Of a stretch of DNA of 64,000 bases, positions 41,680 to 53,041 are shown one piece after another. The stretch is from assembly GCA_026182355.1 (NCBI GenBank), contig JAPFBL010000371.1:62001-126000 (forward strand), in the 5' to 3' direction. The DNA is from Hermatobates lingyangjiaoensis. Lineage: Eukaryota > Arthropoda > Insecta > Hemiptera > Hermatobatidae. The position numbers and the translations under genes were made by a program. Numbering within the stretch: position 1 is the stretch's first letter; each line of letters begins with the position of its first letter. A model generated the notes under the pieces. It was not told the DNA's origin. It ran no database searches and saw only the letters and a list, made by a program, of their open reading frames with translations.

Positions 41680-42945
41680 TAAGCTTCTAAAACCTAATAT
41701 AAATGACGCCAACGCATTAAATAATAGTTTTTTTGACCTAAAATATAATGATTTCATTATAATAAATTTAGAAAGAGAAAATATGATGAATAATCGACGA
41801 GAATATTCTACAGAAAGATTTAGTACATTTATGTAAAACATCATTTCAACATGGCTATTTACAAGTTGTTCTCACTAGGGTCATAAAAATATGTTTTTAT
41901 TATCCTCTTTATTAGAAATGAAATAAGTTAAAGTTTATCTGCATTTATGTGAACATGATTGCATTAAAAAGGAAGATGTTGGATGACGCAGCGAGTCACG
42001 GGTAGTCTAGTATATTTATAAACTAAATGGTTCAGTTATACAGCTGATTGGCTATACTCTGGACAATTTGATAGTAACATTCACTCATACATGCTAAAGT
42101 CGACTACTAGCTTCCGTGTTGCTGTAAGCATTTCCTGTATATATTTCACTTTATTGCTTACTCATTTTTTTCCTAGAATCTGTATTCCATACTTTGTTTA
42201 TTCCTAAACTATTTTATTTGCTTATATTTTTTATCACTTTTTTTTATAGTTATTTTTGTAATTCTAACTAAATAATTTATTTACTTATTATTTGTTTAAC
42301 TATTTAAATGGTTTATGTTTTCATTTTTTGCATTTTTAAGTAAATACCCAATTGGCTTTTCGATGCTTGATATATATTTCAATCTATAAAAATACCTATT
42401 GCTAATTTATATATAATAATTTATTTTATGGTTGTTCCTACCTTCACATGAATACAGTACAATCTAAATCTTACTAAATTTTGTAGGGATACGTGCAATA
42501 AAAAAACCTAGATAAACTGTTAACATATTTTAAATCTGTATAGATATTTGTTAAAAAGAAATAAAAAGGTAAAATGTTTTGTGGAAGGTGAAGTAAACCT
42601 TTTGATGACGGATTGAAGTCCACCTGTCACCGATGGTAGGTAGCTTATACCTCAAACAGATGTCTGACACTAGTCTTCTCCGGTCCATTTCTTTTTAAAA
42701 TCCCAGGGAAATATTTCTCTACAAATAGAGGGGAAATCAAAAAACGTGCTATTTGTTAGAGGTTATAAACATTTTAACCCATGTTCATGTAATAAATTGG
42801 ATGTCAATATCTGTGAATCATATTTATCTAAAAAATTAAATTTCTTTATTCGCCTATAGGCTGGTTGTAACCAATTAAGTTATGAATGAAAGAAATATAA
42901 CCTACATCAATCCAGTTATCGCAAACTATGCTTTGAATTATATAT
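41680..42945. other. Non-coding stretch, nothing recognised
   Basis: AT-rich; a somewhat GC-richer segment at 42600-42700 could not be classified. Confidence 0.4.
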
Positions 42946-42963
42946 GAATATATATATATATAT

Positions 42964-43258
42964 AGTTCAATGCACATAAAGAAACATAGAGAAATTAAAA
43001 ACGCACTTTTTTACAGTCTCTAATTTTCAGTTGAACCGTCTTCAGGGGAGATAAGGGAGGGAAACCAAATACACTGGTACAGAGACTCCAATCGTTTCTG
43101 TACCAGTGCGCTTGGTTTCCCTCTCTTATCTCTTCTGAAGACGGTTCAACCAAAAATTGAAGACTGTAAGTGTGTTTTTAATTTCTCTATGTTTTTTTTT
43201 GTTATGTGCATAGAACTGTATTTGTCCTTTTCGGAGCGTATTTTCATCAAAAAAGTGA
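42964..43258. mobile_element. Palindromic PLE terminal pair (family of 24557-24868)
   Basis: Arms of about 120 bp (42964-43083 and 43095-43219) contain AGTTCAATGCACATAAAGAA and CCAGTGCGCTTGGTTTCCCT. The right arm continues TGTATTTGTCCTTTTCGGAG and CGTATTTTCATCAAAAAAGTG, the subfamily 3' terminus, and then enters an AT dinucleotide-rich stretch. The left arm starts directly from (TA)n at 42946-42963. Hammerhead-like cores in both arms are degraded (43017-43050 and 43131-43163): the left has CAGTT for the expected CGGTT, the right has CCAAAA for CCGAAA. Confidence 0.82.
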
Positions 43259-43269
43259 ATATAATATAT

Positions 43270-43632
43270 AATATAAATATTGATAAAAGTATCTACCGTG
43301 GAATAGAAACAAAACTAAAGTTTATCGGGACTCGGTCAGTTCTTCAAGTTCAAATTAAACTCTCATTGCCAACGTTTTGGTTTTTATCTAAAGCAGAACA
43401 CAGTTCAGTGTCACCTGTTCATTCAAACTACAGTTGTAAATATGTGGTTCAAACCACAGACTATTTTTCTTTGTAAAATAATTTGTAATGTAATACTTAG
43501 TTTATCTGTTTCAAAGTTTATACTTCTGCCTATGAAAAAGGTTTTAAATAAAAACCGAAATGTTGGCAATGAGAGTTTAATTTGAACTTGAAGAACTGAC
43601 CGAGTCTCGATAAACTTTAGTTTTGTATATAT
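43270..43632. mobile_element. Inverted PLE-like pair (family of 17328-17480)
   Basis: Arms 43305-43380 and 43555-43622 are inverted copies: TTTATCGGGACTCGGTCAGT, TCTTCAAGTTCAAATTAAAC and TCTCATTGCCAACGTTTTGG. The spacer of about 175 bp holds no coding frame. The right arm has TTTTAAATAAAAACCGAAAT, a hairpin followed by GAAA as in the other cores, but with CTATGAA for CTGANGA. A third single copy begins at 43640-43710. Confidence 0.75.
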
Positions 43633-43714
43633 ATTTACGTTATCTAATCGGGATTCAGTCAAACTTTCTAGGTTCAAAAATCAAACTCTCATTGCCGATG
43701 TTTAGGTTTTAGTA

Positions 43715-45955
43715 AGAATAGTAGGCATACTTTTTTTTACTAAGAAAATGAAATTTACATTATTTAAGGGAAAAACAATCTTAACCATACAAAACCTACG
43801 ACTAGACTAATAAGATAACATTACCAGTGTGTTATTGGTACAATTTGTTTATGTAGAGATTACAGTTATAATTTTAAAAATTTTTATTAATTATATTTTT
43901 TAAGTTAATTGATATGAAAACCTTTCTCTCACAATGAATATGATATAAATATAATTTTCAATATTTTATTATCTTTGATATCTCATTATCAGTGTCAAGG
44001 AGCGTACCATACTTAAAACATATATAACATCTGAACAATTATTTATGATTTAACAAACAGAGCTTCAGTAATTTGAGATTCAGTCAGTTTTTCCTGCTCA
44101 ATTGGCTTGATACAAAATGATTTGTAGATGTTTCTGAACGTACAACAAAAAAGAAAATGATAAACGTGGATCAATCAAGAAAAGTTTCTATACAGATAAT
44201 ATATTTATATTTCAAATAAATATGTAAATAAATATGCATTAGTATACGGACTATATGATTTATTTAATGAATTTAATTCATGGTAATTATGTAATTTTTT
44301 AGGTTTGTCTTTTTTCATAAAAATGTTTGTATGGTAACAAAAGTTATGTGATTTGTGTGGACGTTTATATGTTGTGAAGTTTATAGCTTGTGATACGGGG
44401 AGGCGAGTGGTTGGAGTTCTGATAGGGATTCCTGATGAGATGTTTGTGTTAACCGTTTAAAACACAAATCCTGTGTCTTAAACGTATGAAGAGGCATACA
44501 CGACATTTTAAAGAATTAAGCCTACCGTCTTACAACCTTCGTGTCATTGACTGCCTTTCAACAGGCTCTCACTCCCTCCAAATTAAACCCCTCCTCCGTG
44601 CACGCACGCGCCGCATCATCCCTTACCACCCTCCATCGCACACACGCGCTCACCCTACCTCACCCCCTCCCCACCCTCTAATTTCACAACCACCTTTCTT
44701 TCTCTTTCTCTATCTTTCTTCTTTCTCCCTCTAGTTCGTTTAAGATTCTCAACTGTTTTCCATAAACTTTTCTCTTGAAAAAAAGAAAGCCAAAGTCTTC
44801 ACTTTACGTTCCTATAACCCAACTTGCCCTAAAAGATAAAACAAGACCCTTATTCCATATTAAAAACGAAATATAAATTCCATGAAATCTAAATTTTATA
44901 ATTCTTTTTTTTTTGTACATTCATCTTGGGAACGTCTCCTAAACATACACAAGATTACATTCCGCCTCAGAGATATTACCTACCTTGCAATTTACTTCAG
45001 TCTCCTTCCATCACGACTTTTTATTTAAGTCGTTGCACAGACTTGTCGTCTGCCTTTTACGACCAATCAAAACTCAATATATGTTTACTTTTCTCCTTAA
45101 AATTTCAAGTAGACAGACGATTTTCTTTAATATTTCAGCAGCAGCTGCAGTATGAAATAAAATTCAAAATACAACTTGAAACTTTTTTTATTGCAAGTGT
45201 AATGGGGAAAAGTGAAAAGAAAATAAATAAATATTGATAATGATTTAGAGTTTAGTTATAATGATAATGTGTTTTTCCTACTTATTGTTCAACTTAATTC
45301 AGTGTTCCGTTGTGTTCATCATTGTCTGCCGTAATTCCATTTTATTTCATAAAGTTCTATAAACAAATTTTTACTAAATATTTTATGTTTTTTTGTCTAT
45401 GAGTTTCATTTGCATGAAGTTTCTATTACAAACGTCCTATCTTTCTACAAACACAGAAATCATGCTGGAAACATTAATAGTATTTATTCAGTCTTATTAA
45501 GCGATATAAAACTTCTTATTTTTTGTTTGTACAAAATTGTATATTTGGTGATAGTTACTTTCTTTGTTATTGTTAATCCTAAAAATGTGACATTAGTCCA
45601 GAGTGCAGAACTTTATATTGAACATTTATTCGAAACTTTTAATGAACATTGATTATGCTATTAAAAATACTTAGCCAACTATTTAATAAATAGGAACTGA
45701 TGTTTGATATCATTTACAGCCTCAATATATTTGATGGGATAACCGATTAATTAATATTTTTTTTTGGTAAATGAATTTCATCAATTCAAATAATTGAGAA
45801 ATCAATATAAAAATGTAAACCAATATATTTTAAAATTTTATTTTAAATCTTGTGCGTTTTTATATTTCAGCTAGAAACGTTTTCACACATTGAGCTTTGT
45901 TTTATTTAAATATAGTTAATGGGTTAGTTCCACTGAGGTTAGTAATATTAGAATT
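43715..45955. other. Non-coding stretch, no gene supported
   Basis: A C-rich, low-complexity open frame at 44486-44734 (82 codons, plus strand) and another at 44926-45237 (103 codons) have no recognised domain. The first is dominated by Pro/His/Thr codons from a CACACGC-rich tract. Neither has support as a gene. Confidence 0.4.
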
Positions 45956-45959
45956 AGTA

Positions 45960-46235
45960 GTAATACTGTCCGTCATACCTCGTAAAGTCTCAGAAAAGCT
46001 CGACCGTTTTGGGTCCGTCCGGATCCCATCTTCAAGAGCAACTAACTGACTGTGTATTTCATTAACCACAAAGACAACACTGATTCCACAATGTAGATGA
46101 CAAGTGTAGGTTGGTTATAGGAAAATGAAATACACAGTCAGTTAGTTGCTTCTGAAGATTTGATCCAGACGGACCCGAAACCGGTCGAGCTTTTCTGAGA
46201 CTTTACGAGGTATGACGAACAGTATTACCACTAAT
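45960..46235. mobile_element. Inverted PLE-like pair with hammerhead-like motif
   Basis: Arms 45963-46065 and 46125-46225 are inverted copies containing GTCATACCTCGTAAAGTCTC, AGAAAAGCTCGACCGT and AACTAACTGACTGTGTATTT. The outer CATACCTCGTAA is shared with 12080-12230, so these two are related families. The 60-bp spacer is unrelated. The right arm carries the best-preserved core (46148-46190). Confidence 0.78.
46148..46190 (+). ncRNA. Hammerhead-like motif (well preserved)
   Basis: GCTT, CTGAAGA, extra T, an imperfect GATCC-AGAC-GGACC helix, then GAAACCGGTC and GAGC. Helix I pairs GCTT with GAGC (one G-U wobble). A15.1 through U16.1 is the self-complementary ACCGGT, and C17 is the ideal cleavage base. 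The left-arm twin (45990-46032) has lost the CTGA. Confidence 0.62.
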
Positions 46236-46254
46236 TTGTTTTATTTGTTAGATT

Positions 46255-46560
46255 AGATTAGATTACATTAGCAGTTTTACAAGAAAACACACATAGACAA
46301 AACATGCCTCATTTTGATACCACACAATGAACGTACTACATTTTGGTTAACTCAATGGTGTTTAGAGTAGAGATCTTTAACGAGTACTTGACATCGTACA
46401 GACTCTAGTCCGACGGCTTAATGTATAAGTGCACGACACGCTCAGATTTATTCACCTTCTACGTGAATAAATCGAGAGACAGAGTAAATTCCATCCCAGA
46501 TATACCATTTCAACGACGAATGTTGTCACTAGTTTAACCTGGCCTTCTCCTTATTTATTA
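46255..46560 (-). mobile_element. tRNA-derived SINE, copy 2 (degenerate)
   Basis: Follows the 3231 SINE along its length on the minus strand: AGGCCAGGTTAAACTAGTGA for the tRNA head, TCGATTTATTCACGTAGAAG, AGCGTGTCGTGCACTTATAC, GTCAGGTACTCGTTAAAGAT-like middle words (as GTCAAGTACTCGTTAAAGAT) and a TGTGTGGTATCAAAATGAGG tail. The A and B boxes are mutated and no target duplication is visible, so this is an older copy. Confidence 0.8.
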
Positions 46561-47040
46561 AATAATTAAAAATAATTTGGTATACCTGTTTAAAATTAGG
46601 TAAATAAGAAGTTTTCTGACAACGGATTTTTTGCTTGACTAAATGAAACAAACGTGTTAAAAAAGTAATCAATTTCGAGTTATGAGGTATCGGAAAAACT
46701 ATAATTACTTTTTAAATGATTTATATATTTCTATAGATAAAGAAAAGAATAAAAAAAAATAGTTTTAATTGGAAATTTTTTTCAAAATATTAATATTCAT
46801 TTGGCGTAATGTAGACATGGTTATAAATTATACATTAATTCCAAACAACCTGTTGAAATAGAGCCTCGATTCCCGCACTCTCTCGCCTCCAGTGTTCCGT
46901 GCATGCGTGTCGTGACATGAATCTCATCATCCTAAATTCACTGTTTCATTAAATGTTATTAAGGAATTACTTACAGTGTAAGTAAGGAAGTAAATATTCC
47001 TAAGTCACTTACCCTATATCTTACTGTATTCTTATATGTT
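46560..47040. other. Non-coding stretch, nothing recognised
   Basis: No feature supported. Confidence 0.4.
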
Positions 47041-47049
47041 TTAATTCTC

Positions 47050-47152
47050 CGATATTTCAACATCCACTTTTGTTAAAGTAACTGGCAATCTAATATAGTG
47101 AACAGAATTGATTGCCTTTTCATTATAATGGTGGATACTGAAATATTGAAGA
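47050..47152. mobile_element. Short inverted PLE-like hairpin
   Basis: Arms ATATTTCAACATCCACTTTT with AACTGGCAATC (47051-47092) and GATTGCCTTTTCATTATAAT with GGTGGATACTGAAATATTG (47110-47152) are inverted copies. The GATACTGAAATATTG word resembles the GTCGAAATATTG ends seen at 23208, but CTGANGA is absent. Confidence 0.5.
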
Positions 47153-47464
47153 CTATTTGTTATTACCATTTTTTATTTATTTATGACTCTATATTTCTTA
47201 TTTTGAACAATATCATTTAATTTATTCCAATGATTTATTTAAATTCAACTCAGCATTTACGAAAGCAATAGCCTTGTCTGAATGTTAAATTTTTTTAGAT
47301 CTGAATCTTTTTTTTTTTCTTTTTCTTTATCTTGTCCTGACCATCCTTTGTGCCCTTTTCTTGATTTTTTTTCTTTTAGAATACATTCCTTTCTGCTTAA
47401 TCAACACCAAACCATATATATGACCTTTTCTCTTCTATAGAACTAAATCATTCTGAGAAAGAAA

Positions 47465-47610
47465 CTACCAAGGAACAACGAATATATCTGCGCACTATAG
47501 TGCACATCGTAACTAGCAATTCCAAACCAGAGGCCTTCTACTGTTTGATTACTGTGCTACTATAACTTGGAATGTCAGTAATTCATCTCAGATATTAAGA
47601 TAGTCTGTAC
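47465..47610 (+). repeat. Dispersed repeat copy (partner 54885-55010)
   Basis: Inverted match to 54885-55010 with CGCACTATAGTGCACATCGT, CAGAGGCCTTCTACTGTTTG and TGCTACTATAACTTGGAATG. Both copies are also related to 9450-9560 and 10555-10665. The 54885 copy follows a Jockey-type RT fragment, so the family may be a LINE 3' end, though the link is not continuous. Confidence 0.7.
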
Positions 47611-47619
47611 AATAATGAA

Positions 47620-49280
47620 GTCGTATTGTCGTATTAGTAATGATGTCGTATTGAGAATGAAACTGTTTGGCGAAAACGAGTTTATCTCATTCGGAATTTC
47701 TTATTACAGTTAAAATTTAGATTTTTATTTCATATGTCATAATAATATCTTTTTATTTACATATATCAATTCTGACGTATAAGTTTGATACTACAGGTTA
47801 AAAGCATTTCTCATTTAATCACTTCTTATCATTTCTGATGACGAATCAAAATATCAATTAGAGTATATGATTTATGTATTTTCAGCTGTGTATAATTTAT
47901 AGTTTCATTAAGTAGCATTTTATTGCATTTTGAACTGTATTTATATCAGAACTCGTAAATCACAGAATTATATTTTATGATGAACTGTAACTATAATAAT
48001 AGTAATTTTTATTTTATAAATATACTAGCAATAAGGGGATTTTAGTCTCAATGCGTTGGTTTTTATTTAACGCTAGCTTCGTCGAAAATCTGACTTACGT
48101 AACACTTCTATGTGTTGCGTTGTAAAGCATAGAAGCTTTAGCAAAGGGGTTGTTGGTTCGTAGGGCTGCCTTAGGGGTGGTTTTCACCCTAATGGTGGCC
48201 AGCCGAAGGGCCACACGAGCAAGGCAGCAGCCCTGAACAGGAGCTCCCAGCCCTTCACCCCTCAGTAATAGCCTTGCCTCTACCCAGGCCCTCGCCAATT
48301 TCATTTCCACCTGCATCCTTGCCTTTCCATCCAACACTCCTTATTAAATCGATCTTCATTGATTACCTCGACTTATCACATTGCCACTCGTCCACCATTC
48401 CTTTTCGCTTTTTTTACTCCTTCCTTTAATAAAATCTCTGCATAAAGTCTGGCTGAATTTTACTGCTACTTGATATTCTATCGAGAAAGCTACTAAATCT
48501 ACAAATGTCGTCGTTCTAGTAGGAAAATTGCTCATTTCTAATAGAACCGAGTCACTTTTAACTACAATGAAGATATTCAATCTTCAGTAACAACAACAGC
48601 AAACCATATTAAAAAAAAACTTGCAATTTTGATTGATCCTAGTGACAAAACTAATTTATTTACTTCAGCTGCACTTAAGCAACAACAACAATAATGCTAA
48701 TATAAAAAAAAAAAATAATATTCAACTGAACTAGCGAATATCAACAATTATCTAACATTTTTTATGATTAATATAAAATATTAATTCAGTTATGAAAGTC
48801 AAATATCGCATTTTATCGTTTATTTTAAATAAATTATTTAATAATAGAATTACTAGTGTGTGTATACATATATAGTGAGAAATTGTGCTGTCGAGTTGAT
48901 ATTAAAGCTTTCCTTGATTTTCAGATCAACGAAACATGTTATTACGCTATAATGATAGTCTCTGTATTGGTTGTATTTTTTACTAAAAACCAACTCAGTT
49001 AAAAGGGTTAATTTTCTTTTTTATATTCCACTTCTTTTTCAATGTATATATTTTAAACACGCTTTTTATATGGTTTTAACGGTAAAATGAATGATTTATT
49101 TGTTTTTTAGGTTCAAACTTATTTTTTTAGTAATGGTTGGTGAAATTTATGAGATCGTGTATCATTAAAGAAATATCAGGTGTCTTTGATCTGTAAACAT
49201 CTTTCAACATGTCTTTTGTATGTGAGAATGAATGAGTTATGTATGCGCATGTAAATCTTTGAACTTTTTGACTCTTTCTC
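47620..49280. other. Non-coding stretch with one GC-richer block
   Basis: 48100-48340 is GC-richer and open on the minus strand for 80 codons (48095-48337) without a recognisable domain; it might be a worn transposon fragment. The rest is AT-rich without features. Confidence 0.35.
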
Positions 49281-49289
49281 TGTGCGTTT

Positions 49290-49490
49290 GTGTATGTGAG
49301 AGTGTTGACGTGTTCGTGTTCGTGTGCATCCTTCTCACTCTTATTCACACACTCTCTCCCTCTATCTATCTCTCTGGTACATGATAGAGGGAGAGAGAGA
49401 GAAGAGGTACAATATATGCGCTCGTACATTTGTATGTGTGTGTGTTTATTTGTTTGTTTGTTTGTTTGTGTGAGTGTCTATGTGATCAAC
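49290..49490. repeat. CT/GA microsatellite palindrome and (TTTG)n tract
   Basis: CTCTCCCTCTATC at about 49354 and GATAGAGGGAGAG at about 49384 can pair as a hairpin around GTACATG. A (TTTG)n tetranucleotide array follows at 49447-49470. Simple-sequence DNA. Confidence 0.75.
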
Positions 49491-49494
49491 GATT

Positions 49495-51615
49495 AATAAT
49501 CAAAGTGCGACGATCAACAAATATTTCACAAATATCAACTGCACGACGTTTTTAACAGTTCCCTACCGGAGGCTCACGACTGATAAAATTTTGACCGGTT
49601 AGCTTTGAAAAGGACTCTGAGAAACGGCAATAATTACACCAATCTATGATGCAAAGGACTTATTTTCGAAGTTTAATAGTCTAATAGTCTAGCTCCTAGT
49701 CCATCATGACCATGTAACGCGGAGACACCCCAATTTCCTAGACACTTGGTGTACGATTACTGTTTGAGGGAACCACAAAGACTGGCTCTCATACGTAAGG
49801 TCTTGGTGTGTGGAGAGGAGTGGCCCGTTAGGCCTTCCTCATTAATTAAAAAAGTTTATTATAAGGAATTTCTAAAATTTTTGTACAGCATAAATATTTA
49901 AGAAAAAGATAATTAATTGTTGAATTATGAATGAATGTAAATAAGTTAAAATAAGTGTATTGTAGTGTTAATGAAAGTATTGCATATGTTAATGTAATGT
50001 TAATGAAGTATTGCGTACAATTTGACGATGATGCATGTAATACACAGTGGAACATGCTGAAATAAAATACAAAATAAAAAAAAAAGTCTAATAGGAAACA
50101 AGTTAGTGAATTAATTAATTAAGAGGTAGTTTGTAATAAATGTATTCAAATATGACAAAGAGTTTAAGAGGGAAAATCGAGTTCTGAAAGGTATAATGGT
50201 TATACAATGGTATAAGCGTTATTTTTTAAGAATTGAGATTAAATGATAGGCAAGAATACTTAAATCAGCAGGTCTGTTTTTGTAACCTTTGCTACTACTT
50301 ATTGAACTAGCGATCAACAGACTCACTTTTGAAATCGTGTTCTAAATCCACATTTCTGATGTATGAAAGATCCCACGATAAAAGTCGGGAATAGTAATGT
50401 TCTAATTGTTTGGATATTAGAAAAATACAGATGGTCGTTTTACTTGCAAGAAGGATTTGTTGATACGGTGATATAATACGTGTGTGTTTGTTTGTGGGTG
50501 TGTATATGCTTGTATGTCTGAGTGTGCACGTGTCTACATTTATAAATATTTCAGTTCATGTTTAATACTTAAGTAGTGATGTTTATTTGTAAGAGATACC
50601 AATTCGCGTTTCCAAAAGCATTGTTTATACGATTAAATTTCTATATTTGGAGACTATTTCATTAGCTTTTTGCCCTACAATGAGTAAATACCTCATAATA
50701 ACTGATTGCATTATCTTAGAAGTCTACGAATTATATTGAAAAAAAAAAGCTGCACGATTGAGATTGCACTTATGATTACGATTAGCACATCATCTATAAT
50801 TGGTCAGTGTGAAGTAGTTTTATTTGAGGAATTTTTATGTGTTACCTATACTCATACTTCAAGTTTAATATTTAGTACTGTAATAATAATTCTTGTTAAG
50901 AATTCTAATCGGTACACTTAAAAAAATGCATTTAGGTCGCAGTAAATTTCATTTGTAACATAGTCGGCTATGTTTAAGACGAAAAGCCTATCTAGGTGAA
51001 GTAAACAGTGATAAATAAATGGTTAAGGTGAGAAAGTGGTAATAGAAAAGGTAAGGAGGGTGGCATTTCATTAACACCCAGGGAGCCGTTCTCAGACAGG
51101 CGTGCGCCCAGGGGACACGTCAACTGGAGCAGTGTCTAGCTGTACCGCTCCCACGCACGGCGCTCTCCTCAAAGCACATTGCATAAACCTTAAACAGTGT
51201 CCCTTTTTCTCAGGTTTCTTTTTCGGAAGATGTTTAAAGTTTAGATAATCATCAGGTGAAAATTTTTTCCAATAAAAAATATTAGAAAATGAAATTTTTA
51301 TTGGATGATATATATTGAAACTTCTTAAAAGTCATATGTTCTTAAAGAATTTTGAATTGAAAATTGTGTTAAGAAATTTTTAAACATCATTGCTATCCTT
51401 CTTAAGAGTGGCCGTAGAAAATATATCTCTTAAGTCATTGCTTTCATAGCCCATGTAAGGAGTGAACCGTCCAAACTTGATGTTCCTGCTGCCTGCATTT
51501 TCTGCTAAAGGTTAATTTAATCAGTCAGTCATTATAGACCTTTTTCTATCCATTACAAGATACAAAAAGAATTATACAATGTTATTTACCATGAACATAT
51601 TTAACACTTCAAATA
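49495..51615. other. Non-coding stretch, nothing recognised
   Basis: A GC-richer segment at 51055-51190 (ACACCCAGGGAGCCGTTCTC, GCCCAGGGGACACGTC) stands out from the AT-rich surroundings but matches no RNA or element I can name. Confidence 0.35.
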
Positions 51616-51619
51616 ACAA

Positions 51620-51712
51620 GATTTCACAGTAAAAATGGATGAACCGTCATCAGGAGAGTTGAGATAGGGACACCAAGCGCACTTGTGAAGCGACGGTTGG
51701 AGACCGTATATA
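51620..51712 (-). mobile_element. Single truncated PLE end (family of 24557-24868)
   Basis: On the minus strand GGTCTCCAACCGTCGCTTCA, CAAGTGCGCTTGGTGTCCCT and CTCTCCTGATGACGGTTCAT, ending within the hammerhead-like core before GAAA. A short (TA)-rich tract lies at the other edge (51707-51730). Confidence 0.7.
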
Positions 51713-52117
51713 TTTATATTGTATATATAAATAGGAAGTGGGCCTTTTATTTTACATGTTATAATGTATTTTTGCCCTGAATTGAAAAGTACTAATTTCA
51801 ACCAACTTTTGTTTATACTTGTATGCCATGTGTTAATTTGAAAAGCATTAATTATTGGTCGTCAGTTTACCGTAGCAGGTTTAGGTTTGAACAAGAATGA
51901 CAGTTAAGCAGAATATTTGTCTGGTCTTTCCCTTGCTTTTATCATTCTAAATTTTTAAGTTATTTCATTGTCTATATGAATACCTATTATAAGGTTCTTA
52001 TTTTTAATTTTTAACTCACTAACGATGGCAACTGCTTTGTTTTGGTGATTTATATTAACAGACAGATTGTGCTAATTTGTTTCTCACTCTTTTCTTTAAC
52101 CTTTTTCTCTTCATTAA

Positions 52118-53037
52118 CCCTTTCACTGCTAATGACGTATATATACGTCATACATTTATGCATCATCAGTGCTAATGACGTACATATACGTCATACCATA
52201 ATGCATCATCAATAGCTGCTGATGACGTATATATACGTCATACAATTATGCACCATCAGTGCTAATGACGTATATATACGTCAAAGCAAAACTGCCTACC
52301 ACTGCGCTTGACGAATATATACGTTATAGTTTTTTTTTTTTTTTTTGGTATTGCATTGGAAATTTCATCTCAAGTGAATTATACTTGGTTTCTAACAATA
52401 TTTTGCCTGTCTATTTAGGTAATTTTTATTACTGCTAAGAACATCACGCTGGCTACCTGCGGCATTGTATTCTGACCATGCCAGGTCCTAATCCGACCCT
52501 TGGCTCCTTCCTTTATGAAGACCGTGGCAGACCTCAGTCTGCTTTAATGTTAATACATTACATTAAAGTAAGCATGTAACATTACATTTGCCTGTAAGTG
52601 ATTACAAGACAAACCATGTAATCACTTGTGCTCTGCTCCTTCCCTATTTATTCTCGTTTTACTTGTGTTCTGACCCCGGCTTTCGACTTAGATTTCGAAT
52701 TCACCGATTAAAAGCGAGGAAAGAAAGACTATTAAAAAAGATGTTGTTAAATATACCTGTGTTGGAAATTTTCAGTTATTTTAAAAGAAAAAAATTAGTT
52801 ATAGCATTAAATATATTTATATACACACATATATATATAATATATATGTAATATCTACATGTAAAAAAAAAACCTAACATTTTAACTTTGCCTGTGCAGG
52901 TGCAAAGCCCTGATCAAAAAAAAAGGATGGACATTTTAGGTTCTTTGAAAAAAAATGTAGCACAGATTAAAAAAATCTTGTTTTGAAATTCAACCTTCAA
53001 GAATATGAAGTGTTACTATTTAGCAGCGGTGAAAGGG
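52118..53037. mobile_element. piggyBac-like non-autonomous element
   Basis: Both ends lie at TTAA tetranucleotides (52114-52117 and 53038-53041). The left end is CCCTTTCACTGCTAATG and the right end, read inward, CCCTTTCACCGCTGCTAA. TTAA targets with CCC termini are the hallmark of piggyBac elements. The left subterminal region has tandem palindromes (annotated separately). A 920-bp length and the absence of a transposase domain make it non-autonomous; the open frame 52588-52851 has no recognised domain. Confidence 0.82.
52124..52330 (+). repeat. Tandem array of GACGTATATATACGTC palindromes
   Basis: Five imperfect units of about 40-48 bp, each with a 16-18 bp perfect or near-perfect palindrome GACGTATATATACGTC (second unit GACGTACATATACGTC, last unit GACGAATATATACGTT), separated by ATGCATCATCA-type linkers. 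The array starts at the left terminus of the piggyBac-like element and so may be a transposase-binding or host-factor-binding region. Each unit could extrude as a hairpin. Confidence 0.85.
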
Positions 53038-53041
53038 TTAA

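Noticed and set aside
44486..45237. Two open frames of 82 and 103 codons as host genes
   Set aside because: Low complexity or no recognised domain; no splice or promoter context; long frames of this size are expected by chance at this density.
48095..48337. 80-codon minus-strand frame in a GC-richer block
   Set aside because: No domain or family pattern recognised; described only as an unexplained block.
51055..51190. Possible small nuclear or ribosomal RNA fragment
   Set aside because: No recognisable conserved motif of any known RNA could be found by eye.
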